From: Pascua guehoae
Taxonomy: Eukaryota > Basidiomycota > Tremellomycetes > Trichosporonales > Trichosporonaceae
Reading direction: 5' to 3'
Length of the DNA: 64,000 bases
Assembly (NCBI GenBank): GCA_001600415.1
Contig: BCJX01000007.1
Span: 590,032-654,031 of the forward strand
Shown here: positions 23,575 to 33,157 of the stretch, piece after piece
Layout of the letters: the number at the start of each line of letters is the position of its first letter
How positions within the stretch are numbered: the first letter of the stretch is position 1
Translations under genes and position numbers: made by a program
The notes under the pieces: generated by a model
What the model was told of the DNA's origin: nothing
Seen by the model: the letters and a program-made list of their open reading frames with translations, nothing else
The model's database searches: none

Positions 23575-24864
23575 ATGATGCCGATGAGAGAATTCCGACC
23601 GTCCCAGGAGATGGAGCGTGTACCGTCGGTCGAGATCGACCACGACACACCGCCGCTCGAAGACACTTGGCTCTTGCGCAAGGCCTCGCATTATTCGGGG
23701 CTGGTCCTCGCTTCGATCCTGGGCTCGCTGGCACGGTTGGGCCTCGTCGCGCTGGGAAACTGTGAGGAGCGGCGACGGTGAAGGCGCGCGCGGAGTGTCA
23801 CTGACTGGGTTTTCCAGATGACGGCAGAGTCATCTTCCCTCTTGCGTGGGCGCAGGGTGTGGGATGTGGGATCATGGGCCTCGCGGCCGCGCGAAAAGAG
23901 GAGATTGAGTGGTTGTGCGTTGTGTTTGACGAGCGTGCGGAGAAGCAACTAACGGCAGATATCCACCACTATTCACGTTCCTTAGTACCGGTGAGGACTG
24001 ATGGTGTCGGGCAAGGCGGCGGGGCTGACATGCAGGCATCTGCGGCTCGATCACGACATTCTCATCGTGGATGCTCGAGGCGTATCTGGCCTTTGCCAAC
24101 GCGGGCCACTACCACCGTGGCGGACTACGAGACGTGAGGTCCCCAGAGCTCTGCGGCCAATCGACCTCTGACAGCAGGCAATGGACGGTTTGGCGTACAA
24201 CTTTGCGACGTTTGCAATCTCGATGAGCGGCATTGCGCTGGGCATGAATGTCTCGCATCACTTACCAACGCTGCCGAAGCCCGCGTTCCGGCGGCGCGTG
24301 GTTGGAAACCAGTATGCGGCACGTATAAAGGGATACGGCCTGGTCAACAAGGTCGAACGGACGCCGATTCTCGACATTCTCCACATCCTGTTCGCGCTGG
24401 CGGTCTATGCGTGCGCTCTGGTCGTGTACTTTGTCGGCCCCCGAAAATGGCGGTACGAAGTGACATTTGCCCTCCTCCTCTCACCTCCGGGCGCAATGCT
24501 GCGGTACTTTTTGGCGCGCGGCAACACTCTTCCCATATTCAAGGGCCGCTTCCCCATGGGCACCTTCATCGCCAACATGGTGGGCACCTTGGTCATCGCC
24601 GCAGCCTATGCCGTGGAGCGACGGCCCGCAGCCGCGAGCAATGTCGTGACCTGCAACGGCGTGTTCGCACTCCAGCAGGGCTTTTGTGGATGCCTCACGA
24701 CCGTGTCCACTTTTGCCGTCGAGGCGCGCACCATCAAGGGAAAGTGGTGGTCGTGGTTCTACGTCCTCCTCTCCGTCGTACTCGGGCAGGTCTTTGTCAT
24801 GTCCATCGTCGGCGGAGTGGCGTGGAGTGAGGGCTTCGGTCCAGTGTGCACGGGAACAAAGTAG
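23575..24864 (+). CDS. FEX1: Fluoride export protein (Fluc/CrcB family)
   Basis: Fluoride channel of the plasma membrane that lets cells expel fluoride. About 370 residues in five exons; eukaryotic FEX proteins fuse two CrcB-like halves. Half one: HYSGLVLASILGSLARLGLV, then FPLAWAQGVGCGIMGLAA, PPLFTFLSTGICGSITTFSS and WMLEAYLAF. A linker crosses the membrane near FALAVYACALVVYFVG. Half two: PPGAMLRYFLAR, GTFIANMVGTLVIAAAY, QQGFCGCLTTVSTFAVEA and a last helix. The paired G-x-x-T-T-F/V-S-S/T signatures are the fluoride-pore motifs. Introns with CTAAC-like branch sites restore the frame exactly, including a 44-nt intron after KEEIEWL. Confidence 0.94.
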
Positions 24865-24965
24865 AAGTAGCTATGGTGGGGTGTAAAAGTAGAAGTAGCT
24901 ATGGTGGGAGTAGAAGGGGAAGCAGCTATGTGCGGAATAGAAGTAGACGTAGCTATGATGGGTAC
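24860..24965. repeat. Imperfect tandem repeat at the FEX stop codon
   Basis: Four units of about 28-33 nt share AGTAGAAGTAGCTATGGTGG. The first overlaps the FEX stop codon (AAG TAG), so the array forms the start of the 3' UTR. Confidence 0.8.
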
Positions 24966-25414
24966 GGGGACCTCTACAAATTAGAATTTGGGTATAGAAT
25001 ATGATCATGTAACAACTGTTGAACTCGTGTGCCTCTCCATTGTGACATTTTAGTTATATCTCGGCCTCCTACAAATGCGCCGGAGACGCGTCGGCATACT
25101 GCAGTATCCGTAAGACATGTGTGAGGTGCAAGCCACACGTGCCACTCAATCGTACCGCACGAGGGGGCGCCGCGCCTCCGTCTACGCTCCCCTCCAGACT
25201 TCGGCCAGCACGCATCTGCACGCCCCCCTTCCTCGATGCCTACAGTACAGTCTCTGCCACAACGCCTGCGAGAGAGCAGGCCGCGGTTTGCCAACCGGCG
25301 TGCCCCAGTATGTGCCCACCACGACAACCAGCCGCGCGGCCACCAAAAGACCACTGCGCCCAACAGTCAGCCCAGCACGCGGACCAAACCCCAAACCCCA
25401 CCTGCTAGCTCTTA

Positions 25415-25811
25415 TCAATGAGCTGGATCAGACTTGAAGAGGCGGGGCGAGTTGCTCTCCTGCGTCGCGGGAGCGGTCGAGCTCGAGCTCGGCGTCGGGA
25501 GGACGGGCTTGACGTCGTCGTCCGAGTCGGGGGTCTTCCTCTTGGGCCGCTGGGAGGGGCCAGGGGAGCGATCACTGTCCGACTCCAAACTGGACACTGC
25601 GCGTCTCTTTCCGTGCGATGCGCGTTCTGGGGACCGGGGGTCGGGCTCGCTGGGCGACTCTGACTTTGCGCCGGGGTACGCGTCCGACTCCGAGTCGGAG
25701 CTCATGAGGAACGAGTCGGAACATTCGGGGGAGACCGAGCTCGACGGCTCGCTGCGACGGCCTGCAAGGCGTGATGGTCCCGCCAGCGACGGCCCAGTTC
25801 GCGATGGTCCC
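25415..25811 (-). pseudogene. Detached C-terminal coding segment of the NUMT-interrupted gene
   Basis: An open frame of 132 codons with coding character: a Ser/Asp/Pro-rich acidic tail (SSDSESDAYPGAKSESPSEP, then basic KRRAVSSLESDSDRSPGP and RPKRKTPDSDDDVKP) ending at a TGA. It is exactly in frame with the exon that ends at 25982 on the other side of the insert (171 nt between codon boundaries). The insert brings in-frame stops, so this part is no longer translated from the upstream start unless it is rescued by splicing. The composition suggests a disordered, perhaps phosphorylated nuclear-protein tail. Confidence 0.65.
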
Positions 25812-25812
25812 G

Positions 25813-25993
25813 CTATAATAATAAGCATAATTTTTCCAATTCTTCCTTTTGGAAACAACTAGTGGCAATTTTATACCCTTTGCCTAGAACACTGCCATCA
25901 TCCATAAACCAAATAGCTAATGCTATAGGTGTTAATAATTCAGAAAGTAATTCGATAGGCAGATGTTTAACATGATTAATACTGTGACATTCT
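25813..25993 (-). mobile_element. NUMT: fragment of a mitochondrial LAGLIDADG homing endonuclease
   Basis: An abruptly AT-rich stretch of about 180 nt in GC-rich surroundings. On the minus strand it reads open through LPIELLSELLTPIALAIWF, MDDGSVLGKGYKIATSCF and QKEELEKLCLLL. That is the second LAGLIDADG helix (LTPIALAIWFMDDGS) and following strand of homing endonucleases encoded in fungal mitochondrial group I introns. Codons end mostly in A or T, as in mitochondrial DNA and unlike neighbouring genes. Only part of one domain is present, so it is not a functional endonuclease. The best reading is a nuclear insertion of mitochondrial DNA. The edges are set by the composition change and are good to about 10 nt. 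Confidence 0.85.
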
Positions 25994-26362
25994 CGGCTGC
26001 AACTGCGACTGCCTCGCCTGTGAACCACCGCCCTCCTCAGCTGTCCGGCGACTGAGACGCGCCTTTGCCCTCCACGCTGGAACGGCCTGTTCAAACAGGG
26101 GCCGGTACTTGCGCAGAAAGTAGCCCGATTGTTGGTACGTGCAGTGTTCCTGGCGCGTGAGTAACTAAGCAGTATTGCGAACGGTATCGCGAGCGTCTGT
26201 AAGTGACGTCGAGCCTCGGGGACGCACAATAGCCGCCATGTGACGAAAAAAGTCGCGCCGCGTCGCGCCCCCGGAAAAGTCAAAGTCGCGCAGGTGCGAG
26301 AGGTGTAGGTCGAACCGCTGCCGGTCGCTCGGGTCCAGGACGGTGCGGAGGTCGCCGCCCAT
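25976..26362 (-). CDS. Uncharacterised protein, truncated by a mitochondrial DNA insert
   Basis: Exon A (26228-26362) encodes MGGDLRTVLDPSDRQRFDLH through RRDFFRHMAAI. A 78-nt intron (GTGCGT to CGCCAG) joins exon B from 26149, which reads EHCTYQQSGYFLRKYRPLFE, then QAVPAWRAKARLSRRTAEEG and ends RMSQY-stop, where the stop comes from the inserted DNA. The current product would be about 102 residues; the former protein continued into the acidic tail at 25415-25811, about 230 residues in total. I do not recognise a family. The part retained is helical and basic. Whether the truncated product is still made is unknown. Confidence 0.55.
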
Positions 26363-26933
26363 GCTCGCGCGTCCCGGTAGCTTGGGTTTGTTGTGGTGTT
26401 GTGAGCGGGTTGTCAACACGAAGATGTTGTGACGGCAGTAACTACTGGCATACCCTGGAGCCCCAGCTGATAAGGCGGGCGGCACCAAATTGGGGCTTGC
26501 AGAAACGCACTATGAGCAATCGCCGGCTGGGTGGCGCGCCGTAGTGTGTTTCTCACTCGTTGCAAAAGTGCACAGTGTCGTCGGACTCGTGGAACTGTCT
26601 GTCGCAGTGTGTTTCTCTACCCTCGACCCGTTCGGTAACCTCCGAAATCAACAAGCACCACAAAGTCATCGTGCAACCCCAAAGCTCCAACGAATGGGGC
26701 TGCATGGTGTAGTTCTCTGTCACCTTGTCGACCTCGCTGCGTTAACAGCGCCTCTTGGTCAGCACGGATGAGTATACGCGCGGCTGCTTGCAGCTTGTCC
26801 ACTGTGCCATGGGATGTGGGCAGGTGTCCAGGGACGCGACTGACATGACGCACATGGTTCTAATTTCTGGTTGATCTTGTTCACTTCACCATTCTCCTCA
26901 GCTTTGCCTTTTCCCCATCCAACTCATCGCATC
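26363..26933. other. Divergent intergenic region
   Basis: Lies between the truncated minus-strand gene and the plus-strand membrane protein, so it should contain both promoters. A CATC/CTC-rich leader precedes the ATG at 26934. No gene supported. Confidence 0.5.
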
Positions 26934-27919
26934 ATGGCCCCCCTAGCGACCTTGGGCTTTGCAGGGCTGGCCGTCGCGAGCTCGGCCTTGTTGCATGGCT
27001 ATGGTGCGTTCGCTGTTCCAGCACCCCAGCACCGCTGACCTCAGCCATACCCCTGGTCACGCCTCCACCGGGAACCCCACCATGCCTCTCCCTCCCCCAC
27101 AGCGTCTCGTACCCTTTCCTACCCCCCGCCGTCGATGAGATGCTGTGTGCAATCAACACCGGGTTCCTGGTGGTGCGCACCGAGGCGGCCATCCCACTCT
27201 GCGGTGTGTTTGGTGGCCTCTTTGTCGCGACTGCCTTGATCAGCGTGTACGAATCGTTCCGCCCGCCGCTTTCGCTCAGCACGCGGCCGGCGTCGCTGTT
27301 CGCCCTCCTCGGACAGCTCGTGACGGGCGCCGTTGCCACGTCGGCCTACTTTGCGCTTGCTGCCTGGGCCGGAGCGGGCGGCAGGACCACACCATCGCCG
27401 ACGCATGGGTGGTCGGCCCTCATCGCCGTCGTCGTCGGACTGGTCATCCCGACCGCGTTCATGTACAACTCGTACCACACGCTCAGTATCTGGCAGCCCT
27501 TCCCGGCCTACATTCTCGCACTCAACCTCGTCCTGCCCCGGATCCTCGCACCGTTGCGTATCCGCGCCTCGCCCGTCGTCCCCATCGCCGCCGTCGCCAC
27601 CGCAGCGTCCATGTACGCCCAGCGCGGCGTCCTCGCCTCGTCGGTTCCCCTCGCAGACATCTTCCTGCCACGCTACGACGGCTCGGTTGCGTCCGGCCTC
27701 CACCTCATCTTTGCCATCGACTTTGTCGGCACCCTCATCGCCACAGTCGGCTGGGTCGCATACACCGTCCGCCCCACTTCGGCACTGGGCGTCGTCGTGT
27801 TCATGGCCGCCCTGGTTGTGCTTTCTGTGCTCCTCGGCCCGGGCGCGGCCGTTATCCTCATCTGGGCGTTTGGGGAGCAGACAAGGGAGCAGACACGGGT
27901 CCACGAAAAGGCCGAATAA
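26934..27919 (+). CDS. Multi-pass membrane protein of unknown function
   Basis: Two exons give about 314 residues. The start MAPLATLGFAGLAVASSALL is a hydrophobic N-terminal segment. A 41-nt intron with a CTGAC branch site joins to AIPLVTPPPGTPP. Seven or eight further hydrophobic segments follow, among them IPLCGVFGGLFVATALI, FALLGQLVTGAVATSAYFAL, SALIAVVVGLVIPTAFMY, FAIDFVGTLIATVGWVAY and GVVVFMAALVVLSVLLGP. The tail is short and charged. Conserved-looking polar spots between segments are YNSYHTLSIWQPFPAY and DIFLPRYDGS. It resembles the many small fungal integral membrane proteins without known role. I cannot assign transport or enzyme function. Confidence 0.7.
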
Positions 27920-28650
27920 TTGCCTTGGGGCTGACCTCCCGATTGCTGATTGTCCGGGTTGCCTCAGGAGCAACCCCTTGCCAGACGACTGTTGGAGCCT
28001 GCCTGCCACCATTGTGCGCATTGCAGCTACAGCCATCCATCATGGAGATGACGAAAAAGAATGCTTTGTATTTTGTATTCTACTTCGGTTCCAGGATCGG
28101 ACTGGGAGGTTTCCAGGGAGCAGGATTTGGACCTGACAACGGAGAGCCACTGGATGAAATCAACCGCCTTTTGAGACTGGAGAGGCATTGTCCTTCCCGC
28201 AGAGTCGAACCATGTACCTTTCCATTAATGGAGAATGCACAACCGAAAAGTAGTGACTATGGCCGGCATCGTATTAACGATACCACAATCAAAGTCTGTT
28301 GGTCGCAGCTCAACATTGGTGCACGTGGCATTCGTTTTGACGTTAACGACGTTTCCCAAGGCCCAAGGCCAAAACGACATGCGCCTACGCCCTCTACAAG
28401 GCTCTCCTTTGCCCAGCGGTCCTCTATTGCACTTCAGAACGCGATAATGATCCAGGGATGCATGGAAATCGGCGGTAGAAAGTAGGCGCGGTGCTGCAGA
28501 CTAAGGTGTGGCTGCTGTCCCCACTTTCGCACTTTCGGTGACTAGCGCCGAGCGTGATTGCCGGCATCGCCCTCGTCCCGCTTCAGGAACAACAACACAA
28601 CACCCTCACTCTCACGACTACCAACTCTACTCTCACTCGTCGCTCCACTC
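27920..28650. other. Intergenic, membrane protein to DAD1
   Basis: Holds the 3' UTR of the membrane protein and the DAD1 promoter. A tRNA-like fragment on the minus strand near 28190-28260 was examined and rejected. No gene supported. Confidence 0.5.
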
Positions 28651-29370
28651 ATGGCATTACCACGTTCATCATCCGTCCCCTCGGACGCGCCCGACTCGTT
28701 CTTCGAGACGGAAAAGGCGCGGCTGCTCAACGAAATCTCCAGCGTGCGTGTCGCCTCGTGTTTGTTGCCCTGGACCTGGATGCAGGCTCGGCCTTGGGCG
28801 CGCACCCAGTATTGACACGCTAGGGCATCGAGGACCTCATCACGACGACCAACGTGCTCAACCGCAAGATTGAAGAGGTGCACGGTGTCGGCAAGGAGTT
28901 TTCAGAGGTCGCAAAGGTCTGGGGCTCGTTCCAGCCGTTTGTCAGCGAGCTCACCGTGAGTGTTTGTTCCCACACCACACCGCTTGGGCGGCACACCCAA
29001 CCAGTACGCCCAAACAGCACACCCAAACAACTTGGTGCAAGGTGCAACACTGGCCCTTTGCCACCCTTGCATCGAGCACCTCTGCTGGCGGTGTCTGTGC
29101 CGTACCCTCATCTGATGACCTGCAGCTTGCTGCAGTGTTCCCTATTAGGTTGAGACCCCTCAGTAACGCGTGGGGCCAAAGAAACTCCCATCCTGTCTGA
29201 CCCTTCGTCTCTTGCCCGCCTCATCTGCTGTGCTGTAATGCAGAGCTAACACACGGCGACAGAACGAGCCATCCGCCGAGGCAACCGTGCCCGGTACCGG
29301 CGGGACCAACTTTGGCGCCAGTGTCGCTGCGCCGCGCTCGTCGTCGCCGGTTAAAGGGGACGGCGCATAG
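28651..29370 (+). CDS. DAD1: DASH/Dam1 complex subunit Dad1
   Basis: Component of the DASH ring that couples kinetochores to spindle microtubules. Three exons, 28651-28743, 28824-28955 and 29263-29370, encode 110 residues. The core PDSFFETEKARLLNEISSGI and EDLITTTNVLNRKIEEVHGV, then KEFSEVAKVWGSFQ, matches the Dad1 coiled-coil, including the conserved V/L-W-x-x-F near its end. The C-terminal extension (rich in Gly, Ser and Pro) is encoded by exon 3. The second intron is 307 nt, long for such a small gene. Phase is 0 at both junctions, which supports the model. Confidence 0.9.
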
Positions 29371-29539
29371 GAGGCACGTAGGATGCCACCAACGAGCGTG
29401 GTGATCGCCCGACGCGTCCGTCACGCCCTGCATCGTCCGCTGGCCACAGCTGCGTCGGACCCCGCATCCGCGGCACATACCCCACATGCGCATACCTCCT
29501 GTTGTACATATGCATAAGTCTACTCTACTTTTCTGCGCT

Positions 29540-30696
29540 CTAGATCTCGTCGTCCTCCTCGTCATCTGACCAGTCCATGCCCATGCCGAGGTCGGCGCCC
29601 TCGCCCTCGTGCGCGTACGGGAGCGGCACGGCGCCGCGCGCCGCGCGCTGTGCATCGGTGAGGTCGAGCGAGAACGGGAGTGCGAGGTCCTTGTGCGTCG
29701 TTGTGCGCTTCTCCGCCACCACAGGACGGGCATCCACCACCTGCTCGAGCGGCACGGCCTCGAGCCTGCTTATGCTGCTGCTCTTCTCCGATACGCCGCC
29801 GGCACGGCGCAATGCCCACAGCTCGCGTGTGATGGCCTTTGCTCCGCCCGTCGCCTTGCGCACGAGCACCTGCACCGCCCACGCCGAGGCGGGCACGAGG
29901 TCCATGTCCTCGGCGGCACGGAGGGCGAGCGCGTCCCCCGCACCGCGTGCGCGTGCGGCGTCGAGCAGTGTCCAGAACTTGGGCGCGGCGGGGTCGAGGA
30001 GGTACTTGTTGGCAATGTGGCGGATGTACTCTGGGCGGTGGGGGGTCAGGTGTGCGAGCGACGCCGAGAGGGTGGAGGACACGAGGTCGTCGGCGAACGC
30101 GCCTGGGCGGAGGGGAAGGATGAGGCGTCCCGCCGACGAAGATGTGGAAGAGGATCGAGAGGCGCGCGAACTAGAGCCCACAGACGAAGGGGGCGGACGG
30201 ACGGCGGCGAGCAGGCGCTTGACGACGCGCAAGGCCACCACCGACGAGTAGTCTTCGGCCAGCACGTCGGCCGCGTCGAGGAGGACCTGCGAGCCTGCCA
30301 GATTACCGCCTGGGCGTCAGTGGGAGCAGGAGGAGGCGAGAACCACCGCCGTGTTGCCAGAACTCACACGCATCGGCTATTCTGGCATCGAGGTCGAGCG
30401 GCGCGCCAAACCCGGGAACATGCTGCGTGAGGTCGAGCACCTGTGCACCTGCGAGGTCGGAGGCGGAGAGATACGCCTCAGGCGGGCGGAGCACGCATAC
30501 GAGCAGCGTCGCTTGCCCACTTGGACCTTGTCAGCTGGCTGTTGGGCGTGGGTGAGACATATGTGCGGGGGACGTACCGTTCCACTCCCCGTGCAAGCAA
30601 CTCGCGCACGAGCGGGAGCGCAGGTGCAGCGAGGCTGTCTGCCACAGCGACGAGGGACGCCGGTGCAGTGTTGGCCAGGACTGATTCGAGCGACAT
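29540..30696 (-). CDS. ELP5: Elongator complex protein 5
   Basis: Subunit of the Elp4-Elp5-Elp6 RecA-like ring of Elongator, which modifies wobble uridines of tRNAs. Three exons give about 345 residues. The N-terminus is MSLESVLANTAPASLVAVAD and ALPLVRELLARGVER. Exon 2 has the RecA-fold strand TLLVCVLRPPEAYL. Exon 3 carries DVLAEDYSSVVALRVVKRLL and the Elp5 C-terminal pattern LPFSLDLTDAQRAARGAVPL followed by PYAHEGEG and the acidic end DWSDDEEDDEI. The LTxxQRxxR-xxxLPY box plus acidic tail is typical of Elp5. The family call rests on these boxes and on length. Confidence 0.8.
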
Positions 30697-31057
30697 GGCG
30701 ACTAGGTGCTCTTTGGAGGTGGCAAAAATCAATGATGCAAATGGACCAAAAGTCCGCCTCGGGCGGGGAGCATGACCTACAGTAGGATGATCGAGTGTCC
30801 CAACGTGCAACGTGACACCTTTGAGGCCGTGCCTGGCGCGCGCGTGGCGCACTTTCCGAGGTTATCGCATGCTCCCTCCCTCCATGTCCGGTCACGTCGG
30901 CGCCACCGCGGGCCATCCAGTCGCGGTAGTCACTGCCTCTTGACTTCTGCAATAAACTGCCCTCGTCACCAACACTCATCGCTCTTCTCCATCCTCTGAC
31001 CGTGGCTACTCGCTGGCCACATTTACGACCTAGACGCATCCCAATACCCCATCCACC
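30697..31057. other. Divergent promoter region, ELP5 and nucleoside hydrolase
   Basis: About 360 nt between divergent start codons. A pyrimidine-rich leader with CATC motifs precedes the plus-strand ATG. Nothing else recognised. Confidence 0.5.
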
Positions 31058-32789
31058 ATGGCACGCAAGATTGTCATTGACACCGAGTACGTATCTCGTC
31101 ACCCTTTCTCGCCTGATCTTCGCTGTCTTGTTGTTTGCCACTGGCTACTGTCAGCCGCTGACGCGCAGCCCGGGAGTCGACGACGTGCTCGCCATCCTTC
31201 TCGCGCTGGCATCGGTGCGTTTTACTGAGACTGACCGCCGAGCTGACAACAGCCCGAGATCGACGTTGCGCTCATCACATCGGTCTTTGGTGAGCTCGAC
31301 GGTGCATGCCCTCGGAGCCTCTGGCCCACGAGTGCTGCCCACGTCACCCATGTTGGTCCGCACGCAGCTGACACCGCAGGCAATGCCAACGTGCCGCAGA
31401 CGCAGGCCAACCTCATCAAGCTCTACTACAACCTCGGGCGCGAGCTCGAAGCCCACCCAGAAGCAAAGGAGCGCTACGCGGGCGTGCTGCAGTCCAAGAC
31501 GGTCGTCGCTGTCGGCGAGGACGAGCCGATTGGTGGCAAGAAGCACACTGCAACGTATTTCGTGAGTACAAATGGAGTGTCGTGTTACAAGCTTGTCTTG
31601 GGCGCCCAAGCCGTGCTTGTACACCTCTTCAACAGTGAATTATACTGACGCGCAACTAGCACGGCCCCGACGGCCTGTCCAACATTACCGAGACGCACCC
31701 CGAATTCAACCCTCCTGCCGACGTTGTTATCCCTTACATTGATATTGTCGAGAAACGCGCTTATGAGGCCATCCTCGACCTGCTCCGCACCGAGCCCGAG
31801 GGGACTGTGACGATCGTCGCGCTCGGACCATGTGAGTGCTCCTCGCGTTGGAGAATGACGAGACCGAGACACTTGCCCCTGGCCTGAAGAGCAACTCGGC
31901 CCCCCCTGGGTGCAGCTCGCCGGCTGACCTCACAGTGACGAACGTTGCATGGGCGTACCGTGAGGACCCAGCTACATTCAACCGCGTCGGCGAGGTGGTC
32001 TGGATGGGCGGTGCCCTCGACGTTCCAGGCAATACGTCTCCCGTCGCCGAGTTCAACTCGTTTGCGGACCCGTATGCGTTCGATGCGATCCTGCAGGCTG
32101 CCACGGCTGGCGATTTCCTGTTCACATTTGCGCCGCTGGACATTACGACACCGCACATGATTTCGTTTGCCGATCTGCTCCACCCGGCCTTGGTACCGGG
32201 TGCAGACCAGGCGGCCGCGGGCGTCGCGCCGCCGACCGAACTGCAAAAGTTCACCACCGCCTTCCTCCTCCGTGTGCGCTCTCTGCAGGCCAAGTTTGGC
32301 AACCCGGACGCGATGGAGATGCACGACCCCGTCGCCGTCTGGTACGCGCTCCACTCGGACGCGCTAGAGGAAAACGGATGGAAGGTGCGGCCGCGCGACT
32401 TTGTGGTCGAGCGCAACGGCGAGCGCACGCGCGGCATGTGCGTCGTCGACCGGAGGGGCACGGGAGAGACGGCAGGGAACAGGACAGAAGACGAAAACCT
32501 CAAGTCTACGGGCCTGGGTGCCGACGGCGGCCTGAATGGCGACCACAAGAACTGCCCCGATCTCGGCGACTTGCACTCGCCAGAACACGCCCACGGGCAC
32601 TCTACAGCAGCCGGCCGCCACGTCGATCTGCCAGCCGCCGAGCACGCAGCCCTTCCCCAGCCGTCGCTCAAGGACGGCCACGAGCACCACCACCACCACG
32701 GCAAGCCAAAGCATCTCCCAAGGGAGATTATCGGCACGCCCGGTACCGCCGTGCTGCGCGATACTCTCCTCAAGCGTGTGTTTGGATAA
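31058..32789 (+). CDS. Inosine-uridine preferring nucleoside hydrolase family protein
   Basis: Hydrolyses the N-glycosidic bond of ribonucleosides in nucleoside salvage. About 450 residues in at least five exons. The N-terminal motif MARKIVIDTDPGVDD is the calcium-binding signature, with the intron placed between DT and DPG. Others are DVALITSVFGN, IVALGPLTNVAWAYREDP, VVWMGGALDVPGNTSPVAEF, NSFADPYAFDAIL and MEMHDPVAVWYAL (the C-terminal catalytic His-Asp). A charged insertion or extension after RGMCVVDRRGTGE holds several His residues, including a run of five in DGHEHHHHHGKPKH, before a final LRDTLLKRVFG. That extension is not part of the usual family fold of about 310-340 residues. Confidence 0.93.
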
Positions 32790-33157
32790 GCAACTCGGAG
32801 TGTATACGACCGAGGCCGAGTATGGGCGTCCGGCAGCCATCATGCATCTATACCCAGAGCTCTCAACCATGGTTTTCCCGGTCGAGCGTACCGGCTCGTC
32901 AAAGCTCACAGACTCGCAGATGACAAGCTTCCATCCCCATCCCATGGGACGATGTCCGTGCACATCCCCACATCCCCCATCGTCATCTGTCGAACATTGC
33001 GAGGGCGCGACAGTGCCTTTGTCTTCCTTCCTTCTTGTCGTACCTTCTCTCCGACTCGCCGCTCATGGGCGAACCTTTGCCTTCCTTCGTCCAAAGTCAT
33101 CCTCATCTTGCCGTTTGTTATCTCACCAACTCACTTCAATTCACCAACAACTCACCA
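32790..33157. other. Intergenic, nucleoside hydrolase to F-box-like gene
   Basis: Probable 3' UTR and promoter sequence. No separate gene supported. An open frame runs in from 33035 but its true start is uncertain. Confidence 0.4.

Noticed and set aside
25813..25982. The insert is an ordinary spliceosomal intron
   Set aside because: GTATTA and TTATAG borders exist, but removing 170 nt shifts the frame away from the acidic tail, no CTRAC branch site is near the acceptor, and the insert encodes endonuclease sequence.
25813..25993. Active homing endonuclease gene in the nucleus
   Set aside because: Only part of one LAGLIDADG domain is present, with no start codon and no second catalytic half.
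28190..28265. tRNA-like fragment on the minus strand (GGTTCGACTC and a matching CCAT-TA-ATGG stem)
   Set aside because: The T stem does not pair, no acceptor partner for GGAAGGA is found at the right distance, and no D arm is visible. At most a degenerate tRNA relic.
27145..28485. Plus-strand open frame of 446 codons overlapping the membrane-protein gene
   Set aside because: Arg/His/Pro-rich shadow frame. The frame with hydrophobic segments and a phase-matched first exon is the real one.
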